Shown one piece after another: positions 1 to 10,742 of a stretch of 64,000 bases of DNA (position 1 is its first letter; each line of letters starts with the position of its first letter). The notes below the pieces were generated by a model. The model worked only from the letters and a program-made list of their open reading frames with translations. It ran no database searches and was not told the DNA's origin. The translations under genes were made by a program, and so were the position numbers. Source of the DNA: Shinella granuli (GTDB lineage: Bacteria; Pseudomonadota; Alphaproteobacteria; Rhizobiales; Rhizobiaceae); assembly GCF_004341885.1 (NCBI RefSeq), contig NZ_SLVX01000001.1:372001-436000 (forward strand). Reading direction: 5' to 3'.

Positions 1-46
1 GGGCGGATGCACAGCGCCATGGCTCTGGAAGCGGCTGTATCGCGTC

Positions 47-487
47 ATGAACCGGTTCCTGTCGAATGCGACAAACAGGATCGATGCCAAGGGGCGGGTT
101 TCCGTTCCGTCGGCCTTTCGCTCCGTCCTGTCGCAGCGCGACATCCGGGAGCTGTACTGCTTCCAGGATTTCTTGTTTCCGGCGATCAGCGTCGGCGGGC
201 TGGATCTGCTCGATCGTTTCGAGCGCCAGATCGCCAGCGAGGACGTTCTTTCGCCGCAAGCCAACCGGATGTCGCTCCTGGTCCACGGGGGCGGGGTCTT
301 CATGAAGCTCGATTCGGAGGGGCGCCTGCCGGTCACGGATTTCATCCGCGACTATACGGGCATCACCACGGAGGTGACCTTTGTCGGTCGGGCGGATCAT
401 TTTCAGCTCTGGGCACCGCAGACATTCCTAGCCACGCAGGCGGCTGCCCGGGAAGAGTTCAGGACGCGAGGTCTGGGCTTGGGGTAA
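47..487 (+). CDS. mraZ: MraZ, DNA-binding transcriptional regulator / nucleoid-associated protein
   Basis: The 146-aa product has the two SpoVT/AbrB-like swapped-hairpin repeats of MraZ, each marked by a DxxGR signature: D13-R17 ([12 protein letters not shown] context) and D89-R93 (KLDSEGR context). MraZ proteins are small ring-forming DNA-binding proteins that regulate the dcw promoter. It is the first gene of the cluster and ends 14 bp before rsmH, the usual order. The start at 47 gives the normal N-terminus [13 protein letters not shown]. Only 46 bases of upstream sequence are present, so the dcw promoter and its MraZ boxes (TGGG repeats) lie outside the window; none is seen in those bases. 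Family assignment is secure from motifs and position. Confidence 0.96.
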   Translation: MNRFLSNATNRIDAKGRVSVPSAFRSVLSQRDIRELYCFQDFLFPAISVGGLDLLDRFERQIASEDVLSPQANRMSLLVHGGGVFMKLDSEGRLPVTDFIRDYTGITTEVTFVGRADHFQLWAPQTFLATQAAAREEFRTRGLGLG

Positions 488-501
488 GACGGAGAATCGG
501 A

Positions 502-1527
502 ATGGCGGCGGATCTTGGCGGAGGTTTTTCTGATGCCGATGGCGGACCGGTCCGTCACATTCCGGTTCTTCTCTCCGAGGTCCTCGCGGCGCTTTCGCCG
601 AAACCCGGCCAGGTCATCCTCGACGGCACGTTCGGGGCAGGCGGCTATACGTCCGCCATCCTCGCCGAGGGGGCAAATGTCATCGCGCTCGACCGCGATC
701 CCAACGCCATTGCGGGCGGCAAGGCGCTGGCCGAAGCGTCCGGCGGCCGGCTGACCCTCATCCATTCGCGCTTTTCCGAGCTTGCCGAGCATGCGCCCGC
801 GGGCGGGCTCGACGGCGTCGTGCTCGATATCGGCGTCTCCTCCATGCAGATCGACGAGGCCGACCGCGGCTTCTCGTTCCAGAAGAACGGGCCGCTCGAC
901 ATGCGCATGTCTGCCACCGGCGTCTCGGCTGCCGATGTGGTGAACCGCGCAAAGGTCTCCGATCTCATCCGCATCTTCGGCTTCCTCGGCGAGGAGAAGC
1001 AGGCCGGGCGCATCGCCCGCGCCATCGAGAAGGCGCGCGAGAAGGAACCCTTCACCACGACGCGCCAGCTCGCCAACCTCATCGAGCTGACGACGCCGCG
1101 CAAGGCCAAGGACAAGATCCACCCGGCGACGCGCGTCTTCCAGGCGCTGCGCGTCTTCGTCAACGACGAGCTCGGCGAACTTGCCGAAGCCCTGTTCGCC
1201 GCCGAGCGCGTATTGAAGCCGGGCGGGCGGCTGGTCGTCGTCTCCTTCCATTCGCTGGAGGACCGGATCGTCAAGAAATTCTTCCAGGACCGCGCCGGAA
1301 AGGCGGCGGGCTCGCGGCATCTGCCGGAAGTCCACGACAAGGCCGCAACCTTCGCACCAGTCGGGCGCCCTATGGTGGCGGCCAGCGACGAGGAGAGCGC
1401 GGTCAATCCGCGCGCCCGATCCGCGAAGCTGCGGGCGGGCGAGCGCACGAGCGCCCCCGCCGGGACGGATGATCTGTCCATTTTCAACCTGCCGAACCTT
1501 GCCGACCTTGCGAAGATGGGAAGCTGA
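502..1527 (+). CDS. rsmH: 16S rRNA (cytosine(1402)-N(4))-methyltransferase RsmH (MraW)
   Basis: The product is 341 aa, a normal size for RsmH, which uses S-adenosylmethionine to methylate N4 of C1402 in 16S rRNA. The SAM-binding glycine loop [10 protein letters not shown] begins at about residue 41, and the conserved segment [13 protein letters not shown] lies near residue 250. The frame is open far upstream through mraZ, but the ATG at 502 is chosen because it follows mraZ directly, has a GGAG ribosome site 7 bp upstream, and gives the expected N-terminal [10 protein letters not shown] segment at about residue 18. The stop at 1525-1527 directly abuts ftsL, implying translational coupling. 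Confidence 0.96.
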   Translation: MAADLGGGFSDADGGPVRHIPVLLSEVLAALSPKPGQVILDGTFGAGGYTSAILAEGANVIALDRDPNAIAGGKALAEASGGRLTLIHSRFSELAEHAPAGGLDGVVLDIGVSSMQIDEADRGFSFQKNGPLDMRMSATGVSAADVVNRAKVSDLIRIFGFLGEEKQAGRIARAIEKAREKEPFTTTRQLANLIELTTPRKAKDKIHPATRVFQALRVFVNDELGELAEALFAAERVLKPGGRLVVVSFHSLEDRIVKKFFQDRAGKAAGSRHLPEVHDKAATFAPVGRPMVAASDEESAVNPRARSAKLRAGERTSAPAGTDDLSIFNLPNLADLAKMGS

Positions 1528-1920
1528 GTGATGTTCCGTACCCTTGATGTCGTGATGATCGCCGTCATGACCGCAGCAGCCACCGTCACCTATTCGATCA
1601 AGCACCAGGCCGAGAACAAGCTGGAAGAGGTGCGCAAGCTCGACGCCGAGATCAAGCTGGAGGAGGACACGATCGACCTCCTCAAGGCCGACTGGGCGCT
1701 GCTCACCCAGCCGAACCGCCTGAACCGCCTGGTGAAGACCTTCGAGGCCGACCTGAAGCTCGTTCCGACCGAATCGATCCAGCTCGCCCAGCCGAACGAA
1801 CTGCCCATGCCGACGGCCGAACTGCCGGCGCTGGCGCCGGAGAAGGACGAGAAGGTCGCCAAGAGCCAGAAGAAAGCCAAAGGCACGGACGCAATCCAAA
1901 CCGGATCGGTGGCAAACTGA
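1528..1920 (+). CDS. ftsL: Cell division protein FtsL
   Basis: This is a small bitopic protein (130 aa) with a short cytoplasmic N-terminus, one hydrophobic segment at about residues 5-22 (VVMIAVMTAAATVTYSI), then a charged periplasmic coiled coil at about 25-65. That architecture, and its place between rsmH and ftsI, identify FtsL, which joins FtsB and FtsQ in the divisome and helps activate FtsW/FtsI. Translation can begin at GTG 1528, immediately after the rsmH stop, or at ATG 1531; the sequence does not decide. The stop overlaps the ftsI start by one base. The C-terminal tail is rich in E, K and A. FtsL diverges strongly between species, so the call rests on topology and context. Confidence 0.88.
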   Translation: MMFRTLDVVMIAVMTAAATVTYSIKHQAENKLEEVRKLDAEIKLEEDTIDLLKADWALLTQPNRLNRLVKTFEADLKLVPTESIQLAQPNELPMPTAELPALAPEKDEKVAKSQKKAKGTDAIQTGSVAN

Positions 1921-3668
1921 TGTCGTTTCTCTCCCGCATCATGGACCTCAAGAGCAAGGCGCATTTCAGCGCCGGCGGCAACAACAACCGGGCCGGCAGC
2001 CATGGCGGCCATGCCTTCGAGGGCACGCGCAAGCGCTCCGGCTCGCAGGCCCGCAGCCGCGTCGCCGTCATCATCTGCTGCTTCGGCATGGTCTATGCCG
2101 TCATCGGCGGCCGCCTCGTGCAATATGGCATGGCCTCGCCCGAAACCGTGTCCTCGATCGGCCCCGCCGACCACCTGATGGCCTCGCGTCCCGACATCGT
2201 CGACCGCAACGGCGAGATCCTCGCCACCGACATCCGCACCGTCTCGCTCTATGCCGAGCCGCACAAGATCGTCGATGCGGACGAGGCGGTGGAAATGCTC
2301 GCCACCGTCATGCCCGACCTCGACCGGCGCGGCATCTACCGCAAGCTCACCTCGAAATCCCGCTTCCAGTGGCTGAAGCGCCAGCTGACGCCCAAGCAGC
2401 AGAGCCGCATCCTGGCGCTCGGCATTCCCGGCGTCGGCTTCCGGCCGGAAAAGCGCCGCTTCTATCCGGGCGGCGTCACCGCCTCGCATATCGTCGGCCA
2501 TGTCAACATCGACAACCGCGGCATTGCCGGCATGGAGCGCTACATCGACAACCAGGGTCTCGCCGACCTTGCCGCGATCGGCATGACGAGCGATGCCAAG
2601 CTGGAGCCGGTGCGCCTGTCCATCGACCTGCGCGTCCAGGCCATCGTGCGCGACGTCGTGGCGACGGGCATGGAGAAATACAAGGCGATCGCCGCCGGCG
2701 CCGTCGTGATGGACGTGCATACGGGCGAGATCCTCGCCATGGCCTCGGTGCCGGACTACGATCCCAACAACCCGGCCGAAGGCGCCAAGGAAGGCTGGAT
2801 GAACCGCATGTCGAACGGCACGTTCGAGATGGGCTCCACCTTCAAGAGCTTCACGACGGCGATGGCGCTCGATTCGGGCAAGGTGAAGATCACCGACAGC
2901 TTCGACGCCCGCGCGCCGATCCGCATCGGCGGCTTCACCATCAAGGACTTCCACGGCAAGCACCGCGTGCTGACCGTGCCGGAGATCTTCCAGTATTCCT
3001 CCAACATCGGCACGGCCAAGATGGCCGACGTCGTCGGAATCGCCGGCCACAAGGAGTTCCTGACGCGGCTCGGCCTTCTGACCCGGCTCGAAACCGAGCT
3101 GCCGGAGGTGAAGACCCCGACGCAGCCGCGTGAATGGAAGAAGATCAACTCGATCACCATCTCCTTCGGCCACGGCGTCTCGACGACGCCGCTGCAGACG
3201 GCGGTGGCCGCGGCGGCGCTGATGAACGGCGGCCTCCTGATCAACCCGACCTTCCTGCCGCGCACGGTGGAGGAGGCGAACGAGGTGGCCAAGGTCGTCG
3301 TCAAGCCGGAGACCGGCGACAAGATGCGCTACCTCTTCAAGCTCAACGCGAACGACGGTTCCGGCCGCCGCGCGCTCGTTCCGGGCTTCAATGTCGGCGG
3401 CAAGACGGGCACGGCCAACAAGGTCGTCGGCGGCCGTTATTCCAACACCCAGAACTTCAACGCCTTCCTCTCCGCCTTCCCGATCGACGACCCGAAATAT
3501 GTGGTCCTCACCTTCATCGACGCGCCGCAGACGGGTGAGGGCGGGGGGCGCACCGCCGGCCTCAACGCCGCGCCGATGGTCGGCGAGATCATCCGCCGCT
3601 CGGCCGCCCTTCTCGGTGTAAAGCCGAAATTTGGTGAGGACGGGTCTGCCTTGCTTGTGTCTTATTGA
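1920..3668 (+). CDS. ftsI: Peptidoglycan D,D-transpeptidase FtsI (penicillin-binding protein 3)
   Basis: At 582 aa this is a class B PBP that cross-links septal peptidoglycan with FtsW. One transmembrane segment lies at about residues 47-67, followed by a PBP dimerisation domain (about 85-230) and the transpeptidase domain. All three active-site motifs are visible: STFK at 306-309 (nucleophile S306), SSN at 360-362 and KTG at 495-497. The ATG at 1920 overlaps the last base of the ftsL stop. The cytoplasmic N-terminus of about 45 residues is long and rich in G, S and R. Function is secure. Confidence 0.97.
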   Translation: MSFLSRIMDLKSKAHFSAGGNNNRAGSHGGHAFEGTRKRSGSQARSRVAVIICCFGMVYAVIGGRLVQYGMASPETVSSIGPADHLMASRPDIVDRNGEILATDIRTVSLYAEPHKIVDADEAVEMLATVMPDLDRRGIYRKLTSKSRFQWLKRQLTPKQQSRILALGIPGVGFRPEKRRFYPGGVTASHIVGHVNIDNRGIAGMERYIDNQGLADLAAIGMTSDAKLEPVRLSIDLRVQAIVRDVVATGMEKYKAIAAGAVVMDVHTGEILAMASVPDYDPNNPAEGAKEGWMNRMSNGTFEMGSTFKSFTTAMALDSGKVKITDSFDARAPIRIGGFTIKDFHGKHRVLTVPEIFQYSSNIGTAKMADVVGIAGHKEFLTRLGLLTRLETELPEVKTPTQPREWKKINSITISFGHGVSTTPLQTAVAAAALMNGGLLINPTFLPRTVEEANEVAKVVVKPETGDKMRYLFKLNANDGSGRRALVPGFNVGGKTGTANKVVGGRYSNTQNFNAFLSAFPIDDPKYVVLTFIDAPQTGEGGGRTAGLNAAPMVGEIIRRSAALLGVKPKFGEDGSALLVSY

Positions 3669-3732
3669 ATGGAGAAGACGGGAGGCCGATTCGAATGGAA
3701 ACGGCTTCCACTGGAAAGCAGCAGAGCGGACA

Positions 3733-5184
3733 ATGAAGATCAGTGACCTCGCCGGACCCGAAACCGAAGACCTTTCCGCCGCAGCCGCGATAGACATCGG
3801 CGGCATTGCCAGCGACAGCCGGAAGGTGAAGCCGGGCGATCTCTTCGTTGCACTCTCAGGCACCAGGGCCGATGGCAGCGCCTTCATCGCCGATGCCGTC
3901 TCGCGCGGCGCCGCCGCGGTTGCCGTTGCCGCCGGCAGCAAGGCCGAAGCCTCCGTCCCGGTCATCCCCGTCGCCGAGCCGCGCCGGTTCCTGGCGCTTG
4001 CCGCCGCCCGCTTCTACGGCCGTCAGCCGGAAACCATGGTCGCCGTGACCGGCACGGCCGGAAAGACCTCCGTCGCCTCCTTCACCCGCCAGATCTGGGC
4101 CCATGCCGGCCACGCCGCCGCGATGATCGGCACGACCGGCGTCGTCGCGCCCGGCCGCAACGACTACGGCTCGCTGACGACGCCCGATCCGGTGTCGCTG
4201 CACGAACTGCTCGCCGAGCTTGCCGATGCCGGCGTCACCCATGCCGCGATGGAGGCGTCCAGCCACGGCCTCGACCAGGCGCGTCTCGACGGCGTGAAGC
4301 TCTCCGCCGCCGCCTTCACCAATCTCGGCCGCGACCACATGGACTACCATCCGACGGTCGAGCACTACATGGCCTCGAAGATGCGGCTGTTCGATACGCT
4401 GCTCGCCAAGGGCGCGCCCGCCGTCATCTATGCCGATGACGAATGGTCGGGCGTTGCGATCGAGGCGGCGCGGAAGGCCGGGCTCGACGTGCGCACGGTC
4501 GGCCGCAAGGGCGAATACCTGACGCTGAAGCGTGTCGAGCATTTCCGCCACAAGCAGACGGCCGAGGTGCATGTCGGCGATGCCATCTATGAAGTGCATA
4601 TCCCGCTCGCCGGCGATTTCCAGGTGGCGAACGCGCTCGTCGCGGCAGGCCTTGCCATGTCGACCGGCGTCCCCGCCGCCGTCGCCATGGCCGCCCTCGA
4701 AAAGCTGATCGGCGCCTCCGGCCGGCTCGAACTGGTGGGCCACGCCAGGAACGGCGCGCTCGCCTATGTCGACTATGCCCACAAGCCGGATGCGCTGGAA
4801 AACGTGCTGACCTCCGTGCGCCCCTTCACGACGGGCCGTGTCATCGTGGTCTTCGGCTGCGGCGGGGACCGCGACAAGGGCAAGCGGCCGATCATGGGCG
4901 AGATCGCCACGCGCCTTGCCGACGTGGTGGTCGTCACCGACGACAATCCGCGCTCCGAGGTGCCTGAAGTCATCCGCTCCGAGATCATGGCGGCGGCCAG
5001 GGGCGCGACCGAGATCGGCGATCGCGCCGAGGCGATCCGCAGCGCCGTCCGCATGCTGCAGTCCGGCGACACGCTGATCGTCGCCGGAAAGGGGCATGAG
5101 GAGGGGCAGACCGTCGGCACCGTGACGCTGCCGTTCTCCGACCACGCGGAATTGCTGAAGGCCCTGGAGGAACTCGACCGTTGA
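3733..5184 (+). CDS. murE: UDP-N-acetylmuramoyl-L-alanyl-D-glutamate--2,6-diaminopimelate ligase MurE
   Basis: This 483-aa Mur ligase adds the third stem residue to UDP-MurNAc-L-Ala-D-Glu in the cytoplasm using ATP. The ATP loop TGTAGKTS is at 106-113. The motif DNPR at 404-407 marks meso-diaminopimelate-adding enzymes rather than lysine-adding ones, as expected for a Gram-negative. N-terminal (about 20-95), central and C-terminal Mur ligase domains are in the usual order. The frame stays open upstream to about 3631, but ATG 3733 gives the family N-terminus (MKISDL) and lies 64 bp after ftsI. The murF start codon overlaps the stop. Confidence 0.97.
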   Translation: MKISDLAGPETEDLSAAAAIDIGGIASDSRKVKPGDLFVALSGTRADGSAFIADAVSRGAAAVAVAAGSKAEASVPVIPVAEPRRFLALAAARFYGRQPETMVAVTGTAGKTSVASFTRQIWAHAGHAAAMIGTTGVVAPGRNDYGSLTTPDPVSLHELLAELADAGVTHAAMEASSHGLDQARLDGVKLSAAAFTNLGRDHMDYHPTVEHYMASKMRLFDTLLAKGAPAVIYADDEWSGVAIEAARKAGLDVRTVGRKGEYLTLKRVEHFRHKQTAEVHVGDAIYEVHIPLAGDFQVANALVAAGLAMSTGVPAAVAMAALEKLIGASGRLELVGHARNGALAYVDYAHKPDALENVLTSVRPFTTGRVIVVFGCGGDRDKGKRPIMGEIATRLADVVVVTDDNPRSEVPEVIRSEIMAAARGATEIGDRAEAIRSAVRMLQSGDTLIVAGKGHEEGQTVGTVTLPFSDHAELLKALEELDR

Positions 5185-6614
5185 AATGGCTCTGGACCAC
5201 GCCTGATCTCGTCGCCGCCCTGCACGGCCGCCCCATCGGCAACCTGCCGCAGGGCGTCACCGGCATTTCCATCGACAGCCGCAACATCGCGCCCGGCGAA
5301 GCCTTCTTCGCCATCAAGGGCGATCGCGTCGACGGCCATGATTTCGCAAGCTTCGCGGTCGCCAACGGCGCGGCGCTGCTCGTTGTCAGCGAAGGCAAGC
5401 TGCCGGCGCTCGGCCGGCTCGTCACGCCGATGATCGTGGTGCCGGACGTGCTCCAGGCGCTCGTCGACCTCGGCTGCGCGGCGCGCGACCGCACGGCGGC
5501 CCGCATCGTCGCCGTCACCGGCTCCGTCGGCAAGACGACGACCAAGGAGATGCTGCGCCAGGCGCTTTCGCCTTCCGGCAGCGTGCACGCCTCCGTCGCC
5601 TCCTTCAACAACCATTGGGGCGTGCCACTGACGCTCGCCCGCATGCCGGAGACCACCGACTACGGCGTCTTCGAGATCGGCATGAACCATCCCGGCGAGA
5701 TCCGCCCGCTGGTCGCCATGGTGCGCCCGCATGTGGCGATGATCACGACGATCGCGCCGGCCCATCTCGGCAATTTCCGTGATCTGGAGGAGATCGCCGC
5801 CGCCAAGGCGGAGATTTTCGAGGGTGTCGTGCCGGGGGGGCACGCCCTTCTCAACCGCGACAACGAGCAGTTCGCCTTCCTCGAAAAGGCGGCGCAGGCG
5901 GCCGGCGTCTCGCATGTCCACAGTTTCGGTGCCGATCCGACGGCGGAGTTCCGCCTGCTCGATTTCATCCCGAGTGCCGAGGGCGGGCTTTTGCGCGCCG
6001 CGGTCGGCGGACAGACGCTGGAAGTGCCGATGGGTGCGCCCGGGCGGCACATCGCCGAAAACGCCGTCGCCGTGCTCGGCGCGGTGCATCTTGCCGGCGG
6101 CGATATCGAGAAGGCGATGGCGGGGCTTGCCACCATGCAGGCGGAGAAGGGGCGGGGACGCCGCTACCGGCTCGCCAAGGACGGCGGCTGGTTCACGCTG
6201 ATCGACGAGAGCTACAATGCCAACCCGGCCTCGATGCGCGCGACGATCGCGCTGTTGCGCGACGCCGAGCCGCATGGCCGGGGCCGGCGCATCGCCGTGC
6301 TCGGCGACATGCTGGAAATGGGCGAGCATTCGCTTCTCGTCCATGCCGGCCTTGCCGAACCGCTTCTGGAGGCGGGTATCGGCGACGTCTGGCTCGGCGG
6401 ACCGGACATGGCGGCGCTGCGGGATGTGCTGCCGGAGGGCGTGGCGACTGAATACCGCGACACGGCGGACGCGCTTGCCGCCCATGCGCTCGATGCGGTG
6501 CAGCCGGGCGACGTTCTGGTCGTGAAATCGTCGAAGGGCACGGGATTCAGCCGTATCGTGGCGGCCCTGCTTGACAAATATCCGACGTTCCCGGAGAGGG
6601 AACGCGAGCTTTGA
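5181..6614 (+). CDS. murF: UDP-N-acetylmuramoyl-tripeptide--D-alanyl-D-alanine ligase MurF
   Basis: This 477-aa Mur ligase attaches the D-Ala-D-Ala dipeptide made by DdlB (encoded at 17757). The ATP loop TGSVGKTT is at 113-120. Further conserved segments are [10 protein letters not shown] (near 172) and [11 protein letters not shown] (near 343). The start is a TTG at 5181: the murE stop TGA is at 5182-5184, the reading frame gives [11 protein letters not shown], and no in-frame ATG precedes the first conserved residues. The four-base TTGA overlap indicates coupling to murE. A terminator-like hairpin follows before mraY. Confidence 0.96.
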   Translation: MKWLWTTPDLVAALHGRPIGNLPQGVTGISIDSRNIAPGEAFFAIKGDRVDGHDFASFAVANGAALLVVSEGKLPALGRLVTPMIVVPDVLQALVDLGCAARDRTAARIVAVTGSVGKTTTKEMLRQALSPSGSVHASVASFNNHWGVPLTLARMPETTDYGVFEIGMNHPGEIRPLVAMVRPHVAMITTIAPAHLGNFRDLEEIAAAKAEIFEGVVPGGHALLNRDNEQFAFLEKAAQAAGVSHVHSFGADPTAEFRLLDFIPSAEGGLLRAAVGGQTLEVPMGAPGRHIAENAVAVLGAVHLAGGDIEKAMAGLATMQAEKGRGRRYRLAKDGGWFTLIDESYNANPASMRATIALLRDAEPHGRGRRIAVLGDMLEMGEHSLLVHAGLAEPLLEAGIGDVWLGGPDMAALRDVLPEGVATEYRDTADALAAHALDAVQPGDVLVVKSSKGTGFSRIVAALLDKYPTFPEREREL

Positions 6615-6620
6615 GGGAGG

Positions 6621-6656
6621 TTCGGCCGGGCAGATGCCCGCCGGGCCTTCTTTTTT
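6621..6656 (+). terminator. Terminator-like hairpin between murF and mraY (possible attenuator)
   Basis: A GC-rich stem (CGGGC-AGAT-GCCCG, able to extend through flanking GGCC/GGCC with a bulge) is followed within about ten bases by a run of T (CTTCTTTTTT). It has the form of a rho-independent terminator, yet it sits between two essential cotranscribed dcw genes. It may be leaky, an attenuator, or followed by a promoter for mraY in the remaining 70 bp. The stem pairing is imperfect outside the five-base core. Confidence 0.42.
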
Positions 6657-6730
6657 ATGGAATCGACATCTCCGTCCGCGGTCGGTCACGCCGCGGATGA
6701 TGCGGGGAACCTTTTGGGGAAAGGGTGACA

Positions 6731-7831
6731 ATGCTGCTTTGGCTCGTCGAGCTGGCTGACACCGTGCAGGTGTTCAACCTGTTCCGCTACATTACCTTCC
6801 GGACGGGCGCTGCGCTGTTCACCTCGGCCACCATCGTCTTCCTCTTCGGACCGATGATCATCTCCTCGCTGCGCATCCGCCAGGGCAAGGGCCAGCCGAT
6901 CCGTGCCGACGGGCCGCAGACGCACTTCAAGAAGGCCGGCACGCCCACCATGGGCGGCCTGATGATCCTCGCCGGCATCGTCGGCAGCGCGCTGCTCTGG
7001 GCCGATCTTTCCAACGTCTATGTGGTCGCGACCCTGCTCGTGACGCTCGGCTTCGGCGCGATCGGCTTCTACGACGACTATCTCAAGGTCACCAAGCAGA
7101 CGGAGAAGGGCTTTTCCGGCAAGGCGCGCCTCGGCCTCGAATTCATCATCGCGGGGGCTGCGACCTATTTCATGATGCGCGCCTCGTTGTCCGCGGGGGC
7201 GGCCGGCTCGACCTTCGGCTCCTCCATCGCCTTTCCCTTCGCCAAGGATTTCCTGATCAATCTCGGCCTCTTCTTCGTGCTGTTCGGCGGCTTCGTCATC
7301 GTGGCGGCCGGCAATGCGGTGAACCTGACGGACGGGCTCGACGGCCTTGCCACGGTTCCCGTGATGATCTCGGCCGCCTCCTTCGGCGTCATCGCCTATC
7401 TTGCCGGCAACGCGGTCTTCGCGAACTACCTGCAGATCCATTTCGTGCCCGGCACGGGCGAGCTTGCCGTCGTGCTCGGTGCGGTCATCGGCGCCGGCCT
7501 CGGCTTCCTGTGGTTCAACGCCCCGCCGGCCGCCATCTTCATGGGCGACACCGGTTCGCTGGCGCTCGGTGGCCTCATCGGCACGGTCGCCGTCGCCACC
7601 AAGCACGAGATCGTCATGGCGATCATCGGCGGCCTCTTCGTCATGGAGACGCTGTCGGTCATCATCCAGGTCGCCTCCTTCAAGCTCACGGGCAGGCGCG
7701 TCTTCCTGATGGCGCCGATCCACCACCATTTCGAGAAGAAGGGCTGGACGGAAAGCCAGGTCGTCGTGCGCTTCTGGATCATCGCCGTCGTGCTGGCGCT
7801 GGTCGGCCTCTCCACGCTCAAGCTGCGGTGA
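6731..7831 (+). CDS. mraY: Phospho-N-acetylmuramoyl-pentapeptide-transferase MraY
   Basis: This 366-aa integral membrane enzyme transfers phospho-MurNAc-pentapeptide to undecaprenyl phosphate, making lipid I. About ten hydrophobic segments are visible. The conserved loops are present: FYDDYLK (near 115), NLTDGLDG (near 198), FMGDTGSLA (near 270) and HHHFEKKG (near 330). A GTG at 6725 is in frame two codons earlier, but ATG 6731 is preferred because it gives [10 protein letters not shown], the usual alphaproteobacterial N-terminus. murD follows after 7 bp. Confidence 0.97.
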   Translation: MLLWLVELADTVQVFNLFRYITFRTGAALFTSATIVFLFGPMIISSLRIRQGKGQPIRADGPQTHFKKAGTPTMGGLMILAGIVGSALLWADLSNVYVVATLLVTLGFGAIGFYDDYLKVTKQTEKGFSGKARLGLEFIIAGAATYFMMRASLSAGAAGSTFGSSIAFPFAKDFLINLGLFFVLFGGFVIVAAGNAVNLTDGLDGLATVPVMISAASFGVIAYLAGNAVFANYLQIHFVPGTGELAVVLGAVIGAGLGFLWFNAPPAAIFMGDTGSLALGGLIGTVAVATKHEIVMAIIGGLFVMETLSVIIQVASFKLTGRRVFLMAPIHHHFEKKGWTESQVVVRFWIIAVVLALVGLSTLKLR

Positions 7832-7838
7832 AGAGGTC

Positions 7839-9236
7839 ATGATCCCCGTCACCACCTTCAAGGGAAAGACGGTCGCGCTCTTCGGGCTCGGCGGCTCCGG
7901 CCTTGCGACGGCGCTGGCGCTTGCCGCGGGCGGCGCCGAGGTCACCGCCTGGGACGACAGCGCGGCGAGCGTCGAGAACGCGTCGTCCGCCGGCATCCGG
8001 ACGGGCGACCTGCGCAGGCTCGACTGGAAGGCCGTGGATGCGCTGGTGCTTTCGCCCGGCGTGCCGCTCACCCATCCGAAACCCCATTGGAGCGCGGAGC
8101 TTGCCCGCGCAGCCGGCGTCGAGATCATCGGCGATGTCGAGCTCTTCGTGCGCGAGCGCCGGGCGCATGCGCCCGATTGCCCCTTCGTCGCCATAACAGG
8201 CACGAACGGCAAGTCGACCACGACGGCGCTGATCGCCCATATCCTCAAGGCGAGCGGGCGCGATACCCAGCTCGGCGGCAATATCGGCACCGCGGTGCTG
8301 ACGCTCGATCCGCCGAAGGCCGGCCGCTTCTATGTGGTGGAGTGCTCCTCCTACCAGATCGACCTGGCGCCGACGCTGAACCCGTCCGCCGGCATCCTTC
8401 TCAACCTGACGCCCGACCATCTCGACCGCCACGGCTCGATGGAGCACTATGCCGATGTCAAGGAACGCCTCGTCGCCGGCAGCCGGACGGCGATCGTCGG
8501 CGTCGACGACAGTTTCTGCGAGCGCATCGCCGACCGCGTCGAGCGGGCCGGCACGAAGGTCGTGCGCATCTCCAAGCGCAACGTGCTGGCCGACGGCATC
8601 TATGCCGATGGCCCGCGCCTCGTCCTGGCGCAGGGCGGGGCGACCCGCGTGATCGCGGACCTTTCCTCGATCGAGACCCTGCGCGGCGCCCACAATGCGC
8701 AGAACGCCGCCGCCGCCGTCGCGGCCTGCCTTGCGGTCGGCGTCGGCGAGGACGAGATCCGCACCGGCCTTGCGTCCTTCCCGGGCCTGAAGCACCGCAT
8801 GCAGCCGGTCGGCCGCAAGGGCGAGACGCTGTTCGTCAACGATTCGAAGGCGACGAATGCCGATGCGGCCGCGCCGGCCCTGTCGAGCTTCGAGCGCATC
8901 TACTGGATCGCCGGGGGCGTGCCGAAGGAGGGCGGGATTTCCTCGCTCGGCACGTTCTTCCCCAAGATCGCCAAGGCCTATCTCATCGGCGAGGCGGCGC
9001 CCGCCTTCGCGGCGACGCTCGGCGAGGCCGTGCCCTTCGAGATGTCCGGCACGCTGGAACGGGCGGTCCAGGATGCGGCGGCGGATGCCGAGCGGGATGG
9101 AAACGGCCCCGTTACCGTTCTGCTTTCCCCGGCTTGCGCAAGCTTCGACCAGTACAAGAACTTTGAAGTCAGGGGTGATGCCTTCGTGAAACACGTTTCG
9201 GCCCTGCCGGGCGTGTCCATGCTGGTCGAGGTTTAG
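7839..9236 (+). CDS. murD: UDP-N-acetylmuramoyl-L-alanine--D-glutamate ligase MurD
   Basis: This 465-aa cytoplasmic Mur ligase adds D-glutamate to UDP-MurNAc-L-Ala. The N-terminal Rossmann-like region opens with the glycine motif [11 protein letters not shown] (about 12-22). The ATP loop TGTNGKST is at 120-127, and [10 protein letters not shown] (near 333) marks the C-terminal domain. The ATG at 7839 is 7 bp after mraY. Downstream a 173-bp gap with a long palindrome separates it from ftsW. Confidence 0.97.
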   Translation: MIPVTTFKGKTVALFGLGGSGLATALALAAGGAEVTAWDDSAASVENASSAGIRTGDLRRLDWKAVDALVLSPGVPLTHPKPHWSAELARAAGVEIIGDVELFVRERRAHAPDCPFVAITGTNGKSTTTALIAHILKASGRDTQLGGNIGTAVLTLDPPKAGRFYVVECSSYQIDLAPTLNPSAGILLNLTPDHLDRHGSMEHYADVKERLVAGSRTAIVGVDDSFCERIADRVERAGTKVVRISKRNVLADGIYADGPRLVLAQGGATRVIADLSSIETLRGAHNAQNAAAAVAACLAVGVGEDEIRTGLASFPGLKHRMQPVGRKGETLFVNDSKATNADAAAPALSSFERIYWIAGGVPKEGGISSLGTFFPKIAKAYLIGEAAPAFAATLGEAVPFEMSGTLERAVQDAAADAERDGNGPVTVLLSPACASFDQYKNFEVRGDAFVKHVSALPGVSMLVEV

Positions 9237-9271
9237 GATGGTGTCGGGATTTGCGACCTTGCTCCCTGCCT

Positions 9272-9357
9272 CTCCGCCATCCTCGGGCTTGACCCGAGGA
9301 TCCATTTGCGCCGTGCGTGCCGCGTGGATCCTTGGGTCAAGCCCGAGGATGACGGAG
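9272..9357. repeat. Palindromic intergenic repeat, family A copy 1 (murD-ftsW gap)
   Basis: Two 33-nt arms (9272-9304 and 9325-9357) are inverted repeats with two mismatches, separated by about 20 bp. Each arm itself contains a short hairpin, ATCCTCGGG-CTTGA-CCCGAGGAT in the left arm. The same core TCGGGCTTGACCCGA recurs at 31527 and 35684. It is a REP/RIME-like dispersed element; no coding capacity is seen. It fills most of the 173-bp gap between murD and ftsW. Confidence 0.85.
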
Positions 9358-9409
9358 GGGAGGGAGTGGACGCAGCGGATTCCGAACCGCTCAGCGAGAG
9401 GAACGAGAC

Positions 9410-10564
9410 ATGGTTAGTCGTGCCGAACGTGGTGCATTGGCGGACTGGTTCTGGACGATAGACCGGTTCTTCCTGGCGGCCTTCATCCTGTTGATGGGCC
9501 TCGGCTTCATGCTGTCCTTCGCGGCCAGCCCGCCGGTTGCCGAGCGCCTCGGGCTCGACAGCTTCCACTTCGTCAAGCGCCACGCCATGTTCCTGATCCC
9601 GGCCATCGCGGTGATGTTCGGCATTTCCTTCATGTCGCCGCGGCAGGTGCGGCGCGCGGCGATGATCCTGCTCGTCGTCTCGCTTGCGGCCATGGTGCTG
9701 GCGCTGTTCTTCGGCGTCGAGGTCAAGGGCTCGCGGCGCTGGATCTCCATCGGCAGCTTCTCCATCCAGCCGTCCGAATTCATGAAGCCGGCCTTCGTCG
9801 TCATCTGCGCCTGGCTCTTTGCCGAACATGCCCGCCAGCCGGAAATTCCCGGCAACCTCTTCGCCATCATCCTTTTCGGCATCGTCGCGGCGCTGCTCGT
9901 CGCCCAGCCCGACCTTGGCCAGACCATCCTGACGGCCGCCGTCTGGGGCGGCATGTTCTTCATGGCCGGCATGCCGTGGCTGTGGATCATCGTGCTCGGC
10001 GGCGCGGCCGTCGGCGGCCTCCTGACGGCCTATACGTTCCTGCCGCACGTGGCGGGCCGTATCGACAAGTTCCTGACCGGCGAGGGCGATACGTTCCAGA
10101 TGGACACGGCGCGCGAGGCCATCATCCGCGGCGACTGGTTCGGCCAGGGGCCGGGCGAGGGCACGGTCAAGCGCATCATCCCGGACAGCCATACCGACTT
10201 CATCTTCTCCGTCGCGGCCGAGGAGTTCGGCATCCTCTTCTGCATGGTCATCGTCATGATCTTCGCCTTCGTGGTGATGCGCGGCCTCAACCATGCCTTC
10301 AAGGAGCGCAACGATTTCACGCGTTTCGCCGTCGCCGGCCTCGTGCTGCAGATCGGCACGCAGTCGATGATCAATATCGGCGTGAACCTGGAGTTGCTGC
10401 CGGCCAAGGGCATGACGCTGCCGCTGATCTCCTATGGCGGCTCGTCGATGATCGCGATCTGCGTGACGGCCGGCTTCATCCTGGCGCTGACCCGCCACCG
10501 CCCGGAAAAGCGCGCCTCCGAGCGCAGCCTCTTCCGCGGCGGCATCGTGGCGCCTGCGGAGTGA
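9410..10564 (+). CDS. ftsW: Septal peptidoglycan glycosyltransferase FtsW (SEDS family)
   Basis: This 384-aa polytopic SEDS protein has about ten transmembrane segments. SEDS proteins polymerise lipid II glycan chains at the septum together with the class B PBP FtsI. Conserved features include the segment IQPSEFMKPAFV (about 121-132), the loop ending in IIPDSHTDFIFSVAAEE (near 260), and the C-terminal LPLISYGGSSM (near 340). The start at 9410 gives a short cytoplasmic N-terminus. The gene is bracketed by two unrelated palindromic repeats (9272-9357 and 10591-10710), so it is the one dcw gene flanked by mobile-looking palindromes on both sides. Confidence 0.96.
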   Translation: MVSRAERGALADWFWTIDRFFLAAFILLMGLGFMLSFAASPPVAERLGLDSFHFVKRHAMFLIPAIAVMFGISFMSPRQVRRAAMILLVVSLAAMVLALFFGVEVKGSRRWISIGSFSIQPSEFMKPAFVVICAWLFAEHARQPEIPGNLFAIILFGIVAALLVAQPDLGQTILTAAVWGGMFFMAGMPWLWIIVLGGAAVGGLLTAYTFLPHVAGRIDKFLTGEGDTFQMDTAREAIIRGDWFGQGPGEGTVKRIIPDSHTDFIFSVAAEEFGILFCMVIVMIFAFVVMRGLNHAFKERNDFTRFAVAGLVLQIGTQSMINIGVNLELLPAKGMTLPLISYGGSSMIAICVTAGFILALTRHRPEKRASERSLFRGGIVAPAE

Positions 10565-10590
10565 TCGGTTCGATGGCGTATGCGGGTTTC

Positions 10591-10710
10591 ACCCCCCTCT
10601 GCCCTGCCGGGCATCTCCCCCTCAAGGGGGGAGATCGGCTGGAGGCAAGGCGGTGCCACGAATCGATCTCCCCCCATGAGGGGGAGATGCCCGGCAGGGC
10701 AGAGGGGGGT
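10591..10710. repeat. Perfect 34-nt inverted repeat element (family B) between ftsW and murG
   Basis: The arms 10591-10624 and 10677-10710 are exact reverse complements over 34 bases (core GCCCTGCCGGGCATCTCC). The 52-bp centre includes a second smaller repetition of GGGGGAGATCG/CGATCTCCCCC. It occupies most of the 178-bp gap before the murG start. As RNA it would form a very stable stem within the dcw transcript. No transposase or coding sequence is associated. Confidence 0.9.
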
Positions 10711-10742
10711 AATGCCTCCGCAACGCACAAGGCATGCACCTC

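Noticed and set aside
7-501. Upstream extension of rsmH to position 7
   Set aside because: It runs through mraZ in another frame. The ATG at 502 has a ribosome site and gives the normal protein length.
1590-3965. A 791-codon open frame on the - strand opposite ftsL, ftsI and murE
   Set aside because: High GC leaves long antisense frames. This one is rich in R, H, G and D, has no domain, and the + strand genes carry complete catalytic motifs.
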